Shown here: positions 50,801 through 62,717 of the stretch, one piece after another | How positions within the stretch are numbered: the stretch's first letter is position 1 | Layout of the letters: every line of letters begins with the position of its first letter | NCBI GenBank assembly: GCA_964035545.1 | Contig: OZ037767.1 | Location: 13,976,801 to 14,040,800 of the forward strand | Source: Bugula neritina | Lineage: Eukaryota; Bryozoa; Gymnolaemata; Cheilostomatida; Bugulidae | Direction of reading: 5' to 3' | Length of the DNA stretch: 64,000 nucleotides | The notes under the pieces: model-generated | Told to the model about the DNA's origin: nothing | Seen by the model: only the letters and a program-made list of their open reading frames with translations | Database searches by the model: none | Made by a program: the position numbers and the translations under genes

Positions 50801-53612
50801 TTGGAAACAATTCTTTTTTAAAATTTATTGGAGTTGTCTTTTCTGTGGAAAACAAGTGAATCAATGTGTTGCTGTAACTGCAACTGCAACTGCATAATAT
50901 AAATAGGTCTATTGAAAGTTTCACTCATTCAAGCAAAAATAAAATTAATTTTAATTCAAATGCAATTTTTAAGCTCTTTTGAAAACATAATAGCACTGCT
51001 ACAGATTATATTGTTGAGATAGTTTCAGTTAGTTCCTAAAATCATCTGCTGCTATATGATTTTCAAGGAGGCAAAAAAAATTTTCACCAATTAACTTTAC
51101 CAGTGATATAGAAGCCTAGTTTAATCATCTAAATGCACCAGTAAGTCACAGTTTATACTTTAAATAAAAATTGCCGCACCCTTTATAAATGATTGAACAC
51201 AAGGAATAAAACTTTAACTGGTATAATATATAGAAAAGTTTTGTGATAGGTAATTTATATAACATAGATTTAAAATTTTCGAAAAAATAGCTCAATATTG
51301 CAAATCGCATTTTTAAGTCTTGTGAATATAATAATGCATTTAGAAATTTCTTGTATGGTTAAGTGTGCAGCTAAACACAGGTGTACTTTATGTAAAACTA
51401 CTATATACTTCATTATAAAATACTCAGCTATAGTAAATCTTTAGTTAATTATAACAGAAAGTTACATTTAAACAAAAACACTTCAACTCTATAAATAGCT
51501 TATATTGGCTTAATGAATTAATAATAGCTTTAAAATAATTAAATATTTAAGCTTTTATTATGTGTACTTAATTCTTTATAGAATTGATGAGAAAACTAGA
51601 CAAAAAACTGAAAAAATAATTGCCTTCACTGGGATTCAAACCACAGACCTTCGGCTTGCAAGCAGGCACGCTAACCAATTACACCACAAGAGTTGCTGGG
51701 TTGATTCAACATTGCACTTACCTTCATACACAAATTCTCCAGCCAACTTAACCCAGTCTTCACCAGGGGTAACATAAACTGCCTCTACGGTTTTGCCTCC
51801 ATATCCTGGAAATACAATTATAGTTGCTAATTAAAGAACTGGTAATATTGACAGCTTGTTATAAGATCGCTATATATAAAATCTTTTGCCCCTACTGGGA
51901 TTAGAACAGCTTAAGCAAGCAAGTTAACGCTAACCATTACACCAGGGCCTGTTTATAAACTTTTTAACTAATATTAAGCAAATTTTGAACTACTATATCT
52001 ATGATAAGAATTTAAACCAAATTTCAAAACAACTATAAAACATTGAAACTTTGCATAATATGAGCAAATCCTGTACTTTTATTTAAAAAGTTGCAAATAA
52101 ATTTCTTAATGCAACAAATTATAGTTAATTTGTGTTAAAATATGTCCACTTTAAAAGACGAAAATCGCTTGCGATAACAAACATTTTTTGACAGAATTAT
52201 TGACATTATATTTATACCTCACAAGTTGACACTGCCATTATGTAACTAACACCTATTTATGCTATTAACAATTATAAATTCAAACTGTATATAACCAACT
52301 ATAAGAATTAAGCAGCTTTAAAATTACTCCATTATTATCTAACAATTAACAATGGACACTGCAGTTAGGCAAATAACAATTATTATTGTAATTACATTTT
52401 AGAATTAAAATATCTCATACTGATAATTGCTAAGAACAATAAATATTCTACTTACCATTGGTTGAATCAGCTTTCACAACTTTTGTTGACATAAACAAAA
52501 ACATCCTTACGGGAGTTGTGTCACCATTTTCTTTCTCCGGTACTTTGACCCATCCTTCTGCATAGTAGCGCTTCCCAGGTTGTATCTTTGTTGTTATGAG
52601 TTGCCTCACTCCGTGCCATGACTTTGTTCTAAATAAATACAAGTTGCCCAAAAGTGCTGCAGACTTTACCAACATTTTTAACATCATGTTTTTTAATCGT
52701 TAGACGAATCTAGGTGCGTTGGTTTTTATAACTAACAGGATCAACTGTACTTTGTAACTTTTATGTAAAAAAGTAACCATGTTAAAAAAAATTGAAACTT
52801 AAATTTAATTTTACTTATTGTATAATAATATTATAATAAGCTCTGGCTAATAAGGGTGTTATTGATAGTGGACATCTTTTACTGTACAATCATTTATTAT
52901 AGTTTATTATTTGATTATTCACATCACACTATTACAATTATAATTTTCATTCATTTTAAAAATGAATTAACAACAATTTTAATTGCTTTGAAAAGTTTGT
53001 TCAAAATTCTCTTTTAGACTATAAAAAGCTATATTCATTACACAGAAACAGCAATATTAGCAAACACAAAACTCTGAAAAATTTAAAATCGAATAAAAGT
53101 CATAGAGCTGATGAGTATAAGCTATCATTTTATTATACCACATTATAGTACTGCGGTTACTTGGTAGCTGCTGTGGGGCAATTGCTGCCCACTTGCTGGC
53201 ATGCCAAAGGGTCTGTGGTTCGAGCCCAGTAAGGGTAATTATTTTACAGAATAGCTAGCAGGTGAGAAAAGAAAGCTTTGCAAAAGATCATTTACAAATT
53301 TCTTTTTTTTACAGTCAATTACGTTACCAAAAATAATTATAAATTATCAATCAATTATTAGTATTGACAGAGCATCTGTAACTATATCAGCAGATCCTAC
53401 CTCCCTGTAACAAAGACAGATGAGTTTTGGCTTACAACATCCTCTTTGCTCTCCGCGCAAAAATTTCCACCTGGGACAACGCACTGCCAGTCTTCAAAGT
53501 AGTCCGTAGAAGAGTCAAAACTTGGGTTGTCTAGAAGTTCTTGAGCCAATGCAGATGACAAGAAAAGCAGACGTATTATAGTAGCGTAGGACATGGCTGG
53601 TGAAAGAACCAA
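44834..53612 (-). CDS. Secreted CBM4_9 + GH10 protein, predicted catalytically dead
   Basis: Exons 53612-53401, 52628-52456, 51805-51722, 50335-50103, 49500-49399, 49293-49187, 48363-48223, 47091-46914, 46139-45913, 45504-45411 and 45070-44834 join in phase. From the second Met (53594) this is 589 residues; the upstream Met adds six. A signal peptide (IIRLLFLSSALAQ) precedes a CBM4_9 carbohydrate-binding domain (LLDNPSF ... WHGVRQLI ... GKRYYAEGWVKV ... about residues 20-175). A GH10 barrel follows (FGTSVDAFLLK, WGALEDDMRW, RIQGGAIHEAD, NWVVTNNM, GAPIHGIGVQLN, LPIWITSYK, LMLADFWDGHIDG). Using second-Met numbering, the acid/base Glu of W-D-V-N-N-E-M is Asn354 and the nucleophile Glu of W-I-T-E is Ser456. 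The RGHxxxW motif is also lost (QGGAIHEA). The fold seems intact, so it may act as a secreted glycan-binding protein. Confidence 0.9.
46193..46264 (-). repeat. tRNA-like element, family 2
   Basis: 72-bp minus-strand copy, CTCTGGTGTAATGGTTAGCA ... GGTTCGAATC, in a GH10 intron. Confidence 0.65.
47709..47779 (+). repeat. tRNA-like element, family 2
   Basis: GTCTGGTGGTGTAATGGTTA ... GGGTTCGAATCCCAG, with intact A and B boxes. Plus strand, so opposite to the host GH10 gene. Confidence 0.65.
47955..48148 (-). repeat. tRNA-Thr-like SINE, copy 4
   Basis: Minus copy in a GH10 intron with tail hairpin, shortened body (AAGGTATTATTCAGATTATA) and tRNA head CCTAGTAAACACGAGG. Confidence 0.85.
48560..48722. 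repeat. TATACTGTA palindromic repeats
   Basis: Many inverted and direct copies of ATACTGTATA/ACAGTATAC form overlapping short hairpins in a GH10 intron. Confidence 0.75.
48884..48955 (+). repeat. tRNA-like element, family 2 (diverged)
   Basis: GCCTCTGTGGTGTAATAGCT ... CTTGCAAGCC ... GTGGTTCAAGTC. B box altered. Confidence 0.55.
51621..51692 (-). repeat. tRNA-like element, family 2
   Basis: Minus copy adjacent to the 51722 exon end: TTGTGGTGTAATTGGTTAGC ... GGTTTGAATCCC. Only about 30 bp separate it from a GH10 splice donor. Confidence 0.6.
51887..51950 (-). repeat. tRNA-like element, family 2 (degraded)
   Basis: CCCTGGTGTAATGGTTAGCG remains, but the middle is shortened. Confidence 0.5.
53149..53239 (+). 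repeat. tRNA-like element, family 2 (with insertion)
   Basis: CTGTGGTTCGAGCCCAG and CCCACTTGCTGGCATGCC are recognisable; the D-arm region is expanded. Confidence 0.45.
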
Positions 53613-53657
53613 CTGCTGTTGGCTGCAATGAACGACCTTTCGAACATATGCATTGCA

Positions 53658-53663
53658 TTTATA
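53658..53663 (-). promoter_or_regulatory. Candidate TATA box of the GH10 gene
   Basis: TATAAA on the minus strand, 46 bp upstream of the first Met codon and 64 bp upstream of the second, which would favour a very short 5' UTR. Confidence 0.45.
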
Positions 53664-54891
53664 TCAAAATAAATTATGATGCGTAGAGCATTAGACTGGG
53701 TACCATAGAGTTTTACACAGCCTCAATATGATTTACGGAATTGTAATTTAGTGCTAACTGACTGGGGCTAAATTACTGATCGGTGGATGATTTTGTATTC
53801 ATAATGACCAGTGAGGTGTAAATTGGGAGATGAGAAGTAAACAAGTTCTCAATTTATCCTATAGAGCAAAAGAAATATTTTTGTTTTATTGCTAAAAGTA
53901 AATGTATTTTATTGAAGCATTGTTATTTTATATGAATTAATATTATAAAATTACATGCATTACTATTATACAAATTAGGAAATAGAGAAACATTCATTAA
54001 ATGAAGTGTCAATATTTTTGCTATGACAACCTGCGATTAAATGGGTTCACTAAAGCCAGAAGTGGCACTGTGTATCTTGAAGTCATGTGTGTCAAGCAAC
54101 CAAAAATACTTTTCTAAAAGTGCGTGTAAGAGTTGGCAGTAGAAAAACTGCGTGAATATATAAACCATCACAGAATTTAAAGATAACAAAAACAAATTGA
54201 AAAATAGACCAGCACAACCTTTACAATTGTTAAAGTAGCTAAAGGAGAAGTTTTTGCTTTACATGTAACATCCAATTTAACTTGAGCTCTGTTAACATTA
54301 CTCAACTTATTTGGGACAGTCTAGACAAACTTGCAAGTTGCTTAAAACTGTCTTGACTTTTGTCTAAATATAAGTTCAGTATTTAGGCAATACACCTTCC
54401 AATCACTTGCTGACTCTACCTGCAAATTGTGTTGTCTCCATAATTGTACGCTTTTTATCAGCAGCTTTGAATGCCGTCATACAAGTCATACATATATGAT
54501 TGCAGTCTTTGATATCTGCTATATATAAAGACAAAACATTGTATCTCAAAAGTAACTTATGTAAGTGATATCAATTTCAATATCAATTTAGGTGTCACAC
54601 TATATTATTTGTTGCTTTGTAATTATAAGTTGAATATAATGTTACTCTGTCCTAGATGCATGTAATAACTGGGCATCAGGTGACATTAGCACTAGCTGGC
54701 ACGGACAAGTCAACTGTTACAATGAAAACAGCCATGATTGAATGACTTTCACTGGTGCCAGTAATTTTATACGTTTTGCTTCCCTGAATTTTTCATCTCC
54801 ATTGACATCATAGAGTCAGTTTCAATCAACCAGTCTTGTATGATAGCTAAATTTATTTTTTGCCATCCTTTACTGCAGGTGCTGTAGTGTT

Positions 54892-55107
54892 ACTCACCCA
54901 AGGTTATAATCGCCCGCCTGTGAAAAACACCTGATAGAAAGGGTTTTTGTTAAATTGGACAAAGAACTTATTAAGATGAGGCACAGGAGCAATTATGGCT
55001 GGATGCTCTTCCTAACATCACCAATAGCCTTTACTGGGTTTCGAACCCATGATTTGTGTTTACTAAGCCAAACGATCTATCTAACCACTATACCACAGCT
55101 GCTCCCT
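54892..55107 (-). repeat. tRNA-Thr-like SINE, copy 5
   Basis: Minus copy with core GTTAGGAAGAGCATCCAGCC, B box GGGTTCGAAACC and tail hairpin. Head-to-head with copy 6, 130 bp away. Confidence 0.85.
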
Positions 55108-55237
55108 AAGTGCTGCATTGCTAGACATTCTATAATTCTACTCAACATATTGAACAAGTCTTTACTTTTCAATCTGAGATATGTTTAGTGAAAGTAGCTT
55201 TCTTGCTGTGTAAATGCCTACTAAGTGAAGCTGTAAA

Positions 55238-55396
55238 GGAGCAGCCGTGATTCAGGGGTTAGAGCACTGACTTAGTAAAACCATAGTCATGGGTTCAATC
55301 CTTAGTTTAGGGCATCGGTGATGTTAGGAAGAGCATTCAGTCATGATTGCTCCTGTCACACACACACACACGCACACACGCACACACGCACGCACA
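55238..55396 (+). repeat. SINE copy 6, truncated into a CA repeat
   Basis: tRNA head GGAGCAGCCGTGATTCAGGG through core ATTGCTCCTGT, where the SINE stops and CACACACG simple repeat runs to 55396. The 3' half of the SINE is absent. Confidence 0.85.
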
Positions 55397-56806
55397 AGAA
55401 AATTTAATAAGAAATTAGTCTATATTTGAAGAAGACAACTCCAAGAAACTATAAAATCATTAACTGTAAAATAATAGGCCGCCTACATAATATTATGTTA
55501 TGCTACATAATGCTTTCCTTTTCTTTATTCAAATTTACAAGTCTGCCGAGACTAGCGACTTTAATGTATTTTGTTCAACCTTATTGTATAGAATTTACTT
55601 ATGAATGCCGGATCTAGACTTTAGTTCTATGTTCTTATTGTTATTATAGTATTGATTATGTGTAACAGTGTAGTAACAATTCTATTTAAGATCACACTAT
55701 CATTAGTCCATTTGTTTTTTTAGATGAATATTTTTAAAGTTTTAACTTCAAATTATTATTTTTCCCTTTTGATCAATTTTTTTTATTTAATTTCAATAAT
55801 TATAACTCTTTTTGTCAAATTTGAAACTTACTCACTGCATTTATAAATTTTATAGCTTTATTTACCAACTTTGTTTATTAAGAGTTGAATAAAATTTTTA
55901 ATAAAAGTATCTATAAACTTTTAAAGTGCCAATTATTTGCAAAGTTTGAAATTATTATATTTTTAAATAAATTTGTTTTTTAAATTTTTTGGCTAATGCT
56001 AATAGATAATGGGCATTATATGTGTATAAATAATAAGTTTTAATAATCCATATAATTTTTAGAATGCCTTTCCCACATATTTTCTTAATTTCTTGCATTT
56101 TGAAAATTTGCTCTCTATGCTTCTATATAAACAAAAACTAATATATACATTCAGCATGGTTATCATAGTCCTTGAAATATTTAAGTATTGTTGTAGGCTA
56201 TAGTCCTGTGGTCCATTGAAAATTTATCACAATGAATGCTCGCCGTGAAGATTCACTCAAGTATTTTCCGTAAACAATTTCCTCAAACAACTGATGTTAA
56301 TTGTAAACGCTTCAACCAATAAATTCCCTTGTTAATAAAGTTGATGAGCCAAGGAGCATGAAAGCTCCTCAGGGATTGGTCAGTTGTGATTCATTGGCAT
56401 TTCCCTGAGACAATTCTTGGAAAAAAACTGCATATGATATTTCTTTTATTATATTGAATCCAACATCACAACATCCTACTACACATTCAAGGGACGTGAA
56501 TAATAAAAACACCTACACTACAAGCAAAATCTTCAAGCAACAGAATTTGGTGCTTGTATTTTTATACTTTTGGACCAGCTGCATAATTCACTAAATAAAT
56601 TATGTTTATAGACAGTGTTCTGGTATTTATCTTAAACCTACCTGAAAGTTTTATCTGCTGTTGCATTTTGGCACCTGTGAAGCTAGGTCTAGGTCTAGGT
56701 AACTCAAGAACCTTTAGATCCCGATGCCGGGCAAAAGAAGGTCGTCATATCGTAAAAAGACTTGAATTTTACGGTAGTTCTAGGTAAAAAACTATGTAAG
56801 TAAAAA
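55397..56806. other. Gene-free AT-rich stretch
   Basis: No exon or repeat recognised apart from three CTAGGT units near 56684-56701, which may be the tail of the adjacent LINE fragment. Confidence 0.4.
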
Positions 56807-57360
56807 CTAGTATTTGCACACACAGCCAATGGGGCACCTTCCTAAAACTGAACGAGTCTGGTAACTATGAATGTTATTTTGTATTTGATTAAAACTCTCA
56901 ATAAAAGAAGTGTGGCTGCTGCCTGATAAAAACTTTAGCATCAGGGACATTTTGGCATTTCTGCGCCTCAATTCCAGAATTTCTAGCTCTAGAGAAATTC
57001 TCCCTTCAGTAACGCTATTTCTGCCCTAATACCTAAAATAAATCTAATTGCCTTTCTCTGGACGCCTTCTAGCAATGAAACCTGTCTTGCTAGATGGGGG
57101 TCCCAGACCTCACACGCATATTCCAGCAGTGGCCTACACAAAGTGAGGTAGGCAACCCGCTTCACCCTCCGTGGGGCATCAAAGAGCACGTGTTTAATCA
57201 TACCCAATCTTTGGCTAGCCCTAGCTGTTATTGTCTCTATGTGCAAATCCCAACTAAAGTTATTTGAAATAAAAACACCAAGGTATTTAAAACTCTTCAC
57301 TAAGGCTAGTGGTATGTTGTTTAAAAAATATTCAGGACTATAATTGTCGCAATCCTGTTA
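56807..57360 (-). pseudogene. Non-LTR retrotransposon RT C-terminus, frameshifted
   Basis: The minus strand encodes the thumb/C-terminal region of a LINE reverse transcriptase: SFKYLGVFISNNFSWDLHI, then TLCRPLLEYACEVWDP and LEGVQRKAIRFILG. These are typical of CR1/Jockey-like ORF2. The frame breaks near 57025-57035. The other frame continues with SVTEGRISLELEILELRRRN and HSYQTRSVLG to a stop at 56807. Only the last part of ORF2 is present, so this is a 5'-truncated dead copy. Clade not determined. Confidence 0.85.
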
Positions 57361-57637
57361 CTAAAATTATTAAGATAACAGCTTCCTGTTATTTGTTGAA
57401 TGTTGAACTATTCTGATTTTTCTTACTGAATGATAAGTGATTTTAGCTCATCACAAAATTTAGAAATTATGTAAACTATAAGAGCTGCAATTAAAAATAA
57501 CTGTAAAAGTACATTCAAATTCAAAAAAACATAAATTGCCAGTATCATGCATGTTATATATGTGAGTTTCTTATCTTCTTACTAACATTGTTTTTTACAT
57601 CAGCTGATTCTTGGGTTAAAACAGGGTAAGAACATAG

Positions 57638-57778
57638 CCTAGTTTCTTACATAGAGGTAGGGCATACTCTGATTTCTTACACAGAGTCTGAGAATTATAT
57701 AGTCTAATTTCTCACAACGAGTCGGGAATAGTCTGATTTCTCATATACAGAGTCAGGGAATAGTCTGATTTCTCAGAT
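57638..57778. repeat. About 38-bp tandem repeat
   Basis: Four to five imperfect copies of TAGTCTGATTTCTCA...CAGAGTC(A/T)GGGAA. Confidence 0.75.
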
Positions 57779-58468
57779 AAGTAACAATTAAGATTGGTAT
57801 ATATAATGATTTTATATCTTACTATGTGAACTTGAGTAATATTAATTTTTCGTGAACAAAAAAAGTTCTCCCTGAGCAATAATCAAAAGGCTATTTATAT
57901 ATAAAGCTATGATGATCGTGGTTATACAACTTGTTTTTTTTAAATATTGATGAATTTATCAGTTTTCGAGCTATATAAATAATACGAATAATCACATTAT
58001 TTCTGTTATAACATGCTGTGTTATATATTTAAGAAGATGCCATATGGAATTGACCACCTGCATGAGAGATTATAAAGACTTTGTTATAGGATGGTGAATA
58101 TAGGTGTTCAAAATAGACCATGCAGTTTAAGCAAATTGACGCTGTGAAGGTTTAACCCTAGCTTCCATCACTAAGTTATAAAGGCAGGCAAATTAAAGAA
58201 AAAAATACTTTGTTTGATTGGGCACATTGAAACAACTTTTCAGGTTAAATAATCATGATGATTTCATTGGCCTAGCTAGGTGTTGTCCCTTGAGCATTCA
58301 GGGTGGATGTTGGGCTCCCCGAGGTGTTAAATCATAAAAAAAACTTGGCCATAGAAACAATTGAAAGTCTATAATGAGATATTCTTTGGTTAAAAAATAA
58401 ACAATAGCAATTAACTTCCTCCACTTTGTGCAAAAGACTTACATTGTCTTATCTTCCACCAGAAGTTG

Positions 58469-58476
58469 TATAAAAG
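58469..58476 (+). promoter_or_regulatory. TATA box of the secreted cysteine protein gene
   Basis: TATAAAAG lies 116 bp upstream of the ATG at 58585. A start of transcription near 58500 would give a 5' UTR of about 85 bases. Confidence 0.6.
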
Positions 58477-58584
58477 GACAGCAGAACCTTGTCTTGTCCA
58501 ATTAGCCTCCTGCATGCTTTCCAATAGAAGTTTGGTTTTCTTGTTTCAAAGCTTATAGTCAAAATATATTTCTTAATTTTTGAA

Positions 58585-59159
58585 ATGGGTATGTACTTTT
58601 ATTTTTTATGGAAATTTCTGAACAAATCTTTTAATATATATAAGCAATTAAACATTTTTCTTATTTAAAAGTCTGTTGAGATTATTATTGATTTATTTAT
58701 TTCTACTCACTAATCTATTTGTCTTCAAAAGCATTGATGCAAATTGCGTAGACATTTATTAAGTTTATGCTCTATACATTACTTAGAGGATAGAAAACCA
58801 TGCATGCATGCTATATGTTTCAAAATTATAATCTATATTATCTAAGTTTTAATGTAATTATGGCTTTTCAAGGAACAATTTGCTAGCAACATTTACCAGG
58901 GTTTTAATTTTGGCAATTATGCAGGCAGTGTATCAAATAGAAATAAAGTTTAACTAAACATCCCAGGGGGCTGGCATAGCTTGTTTTATGAAAGTTTTCT
59001 TATTATTGATTTGTTATGTCTTAGCTGATTGGCTGTCTTTGAGTCTATTGATTGCTGTTTGTGGCAGCGCTCTACTCAGTAAGTACGTCAGCATTGCTGC
59101 TCCAGCTTCTTCACTTGTGGGGTGAGTTGATAGACTTAGAATATTATAGAAAATGTTTA

Positions 59160-59246
<87 letters not shown>

Positions 59247-61965
59247 TATATATATACATATTCCATTTTTAGATTATACAATAGTCTAATAATAGATCTT
59301 AAAATATTATTTTATTATATTGTAAAACATATACTCAATTGTTATAGATACTCATATATTTAATGCTTGCTGCTTAGTAAAGAGATATGCGGTAGTATAC
59401 ATTCTATTGAAAATTTCAACTACTTAAGTTTTACTCAATCAACTGAAATAAGTTGACTTGAGATGAAAATAGAATTGCCTGACCTTCATGTCATGAAAGC
59501 AAGCATTTTAACATTGAAAGAGTATTTTTATATTGATTTATAGCTACAAAAGTATTTTGCTTGTTTAAACTTGTAAAAATTATTAATAAATTATCTTGAA
59601 AACTCTTTGCATAAAGTACTTTATACAACTTTTATATGCTTTATAAAAAACTTAGTTACCTATGGCAAATATGTTCATTAAGTTAATACTCTGTGGAAAT
59701 GAAGTATGACTATATAAAATTATATCTAATAATTACTGATTGGCTGTAGGGATGATGCCGACAGCTCATGCCAGGTTCTGAGACACAGGAGAGAGGCGTT
59801 CAGCAGCTCCTCAGTGAACTCTGTCAGAGATTTGCTGGTCAGAACCACCCAGTGTAGAGTTAACTTAGCTGACAGCATGAGAGTTTATGTGAGTCCTTCT
59901 TCATTCTATGTTATATTTTATAGTCTATTTATGCTCTATATTCTACACTCTGTATTATATTATATATAACTATATTTTCTATTTTTTATTCTATATCAAA
60001 TATTTTATAATAAATATCATGTAATATTCTTATATTCTATATGATATATTTCTTATTCTATATTATGCATTGCATATCACGTATTGTATATTCTATTATT
60101 TATATATTTTATATCATATGTTAAACATTATATAATTTCTATTTATGTTTTGTATTGTATACTTTTTGTTATATAGTATAATTATACTAAAATATTATAC
60201 ATTATATATTCTTGAATATATTTTATTTACTTTATATATTTAATTTATATATACTTTATGAATGGCATTTCAAAGTATAAAATATCTGAGCAAAGTTTTT
60301 TCATACTTCAACTAGCGGTGTTTTCAACTTGCAAAAAATACTACTATAGCTGCAGCAAAAGAATCTCTTAAAATAAAATTCTAGTACACTATAATATTTT
60401 ATTATATAACAAAACGATTTACCTATGAACAAGATAATCTTGTAAATTGCTTGTGTCTATAAATATATATATATATTGTATTTTCGTCAAAATTCAACCA
60501 CAATGCCTTAATTATTTGCAAAGTTTGTGAGAAGATTGTAACAAGAATTTCTTACTAATTTAGAGAACGGCATATGAAATGAGTAAAAGCGACTATGACA
60601 CACCCACCTGGAGAGAGGAAGTGTGTCAGTTTTCTCATATGACTCATCTACTGGTAAGGGAGACAATTCTATTTTCTTGTGATCAATCAACTTCAGTTAT
60701 AGTGACCAATCACAGAAGAAATGAAAATAAACTTGTGTACTATTGTAACTTAATATGATTTACAGCCACCTAATATGATCATATTATGCAAAAATTAAAA
60801 ATTATCATTTCTAGTTTTATTGTGAACAGAACAATGTTTCCAAGTTTTTTTGCTAACTAGAAAATCAGAAAACTAAATTTAAATTTTGGAAAAGTTGCAA
60901 CAATATTATTTTTGTGTTTTTCTCAGAGCTCCCACACACAGGTTATGCGGGCACTTCAAAATTACTACTGCAAAGTACAGAAAAATGGACTCATCACCAT
61001 TTCTGCTCGAATCTCGAGTGCTACCAGCAACACAAACACGCAAACTCGACTTTTGAACTCTCTCATTGATGTCGTCTGCGGCATCAGCAGTTCAGATTGT
61101 CACAACTTTACCTGTGGCCATATTCAGGTATATAAATATAAAACTTATGAGACTTTATATATAGTCACTATCCCTGTGAGAAACCCCTGATGGAGAGGGT
61201 GATATTTTTTAAAGTGGGTTAAAGACTTGCACATTCAAATGTGGCACAGGAGAAATTATATGACTGAATGCTCTTCCTAACATCACCATTAGCCTGCACT
61301 GGGGTTCAAACCCATGACTTTGTTTTTACTAGCAAATGCTCTAACCCCTAGACCACAGCTAGGTGCTCCCTTAATTTATATCAAGGTATATACTATATAA
61401 GTTGGTTATTAGTTACTATATATAACAAGTGTACCTTTATTTAGGTAAGCTTGGTAAATGGGGCAAAAGTTAGCTAATTAGTAAATGGGGCAAAAAGGTT
61501 AAATCTAGTCTACATATTTATACATTTTGCTTTAAAAGTTAGTAAATTATTTAGTCTAAAACTGGTAGAAGGCTTTGTTCTATTTTACTGTTGAAATAAT
61601 AAATTGTATGATAGATTATAAGAACAAGATTCTTGCAAAAGGACAGAATTAACTTTTTTTAATTTAAATGCTTAAGTTAGCAAATAAATTGTGCATTTTT
61701 AATTTTTTACTTTTTAATAATAAATATTGAATATGAACATAGAACTTCTAAGTACAGAAGCTTCTTTCCATATAATTAAGTTGACCGGAGAATGAATTTC
61801 AGGATATATGATTATATACAGTACGTCAATTAGTATATAAACAGCTTTATCCTTCTGTTTCAGAGTTCAGAAGCTCCGAGTCTCTTAGTATCCTCTGGTT
61901 ACACTAACATTCTTCAGCCTCTGGACAAAACTCTCTTCTGTATTTTCTCTCGACTGTACAATTAA
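58585..61965 (+). CDS. Small secreted cysteine-containing protein, unknown
   Basis: Six exons join in phase: 58585-58588 (only ATG G), 59025-59121, 59750-59888, 60564-60653, 60927-61127 and 61864-61965, giving 210 residues. The four-base first coding exon is supported by phase, by a consensus donor (GGTATGT) and by completing a signal peptide MADWLSLSLLIAVCGSALL. The mature part has eight Cys (41, 69, 101, 125, 161, 168, 173, 203), enough for four disulfides. The sequence between is polar and mostly helix-like (VLRHRREAF, RTAYEMSKSDY, HTQVMRALQNYYCKV). There is no transmembrane segment after the signal. Coding exons 4-6 have both ends in phase 0. The spacing recalls helical cytokine-like or hormone-like proteins, but I recognise no family. 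The sequence shows a TATA promoter, a (TA)n tract in intron 2 and a SINE in intron 5. Confidence 0.72.
59161..59258. repeat. (TA)n microsatellite
   Basis: About 45 TA dinucleotides just after the donor of the 59121 exon. Confidence 0.97.
59905..60260. repeat. AT-rich TATTCTATA low-complexity tract
   Basis: Degenerate repeats of TTATATTCTATAT in the third intron of the secreted protein gene. Confidence 0.7.
61148..61370 (-). repeat. tRNA-Thr-like SINE, copy 7
   Basis: Minus copy 20 bp after the 61127 splice donor. Tail hairpin, core GTTAGGAAGAGCATTCAGTC and head GGTTTGAACCCC are kept. Confidence 0.85.
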
Positions 61966-62576
61966 AAATGGCAACCCCAGGCCATGCATTATAGCTCTGG
62001 AATTCACAATGTCTGCATATGCACAACTAATCGCTATTTTATAGTTAAAATGTAAGTCACACTAATTATTGCATAATGTTATATTTGCTGATCATTACTA
62101 GATAGTGTTGGCCACTGCATAGCAGCTATTACAAATCAACTACTATTTAATACAATATTTGTTCTTTTTTTGCTATTTTGTTACATATTTTTTTATCTTA
62201 TAGCAAAACCTATTCCTAAAAATTATAGTACACATGAATTATAATTACTTACTGGCTACTTTGAACTATATTCCATAACTCAACATTTTCACCTTTTAAA
62301 AATGCTGTTAATTAAGTTATTTTACATGTCAACAGTACTATCAAAAATTTTACTTTTTAAAATTTTTAAGATTAATATTTTGTTTGGAAATGGTGATTAT
62401 TTTTATGAATATAATTTGATACTTTTTGTGATAATTTCTTTGCCAAATCTTGCATATTTTGGTTTAAGAATTTGCTACTGTTCGTAAATCCATACTTTAA
62501 TACACAAATCTTATAATTTTATTTTGTTTAATATTTCATAACTTTATTTTAATAAATTATAACAGTTTGATCAAAT
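61966..62576. other. 3' UTR and intergenic
   Basis: AT-rich, no further exon seen. Candidate polyA signal not singled out. Confidence 0.4.
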
Positions 62577-62640
62577 TATGTTTACATAACATTTTGTTGA
62601 TATATATTATACATATACATATACATATACATATATATAT

Positions 62641-62714
<74 letters not shown>
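62577..62714. repeat. (TA)n/(TACATA)n microsatellite
   Basis: CATATA units grading into about 40 TA dinucleotides. Confidence 0.97.

Positions 62715-62717
<3 letters not shown>

Noticed and set aside
59014-59259. YIYIYI ORFs
   Set aside because: Translation of the (TA)n tract; the real exon here ends at 59121.
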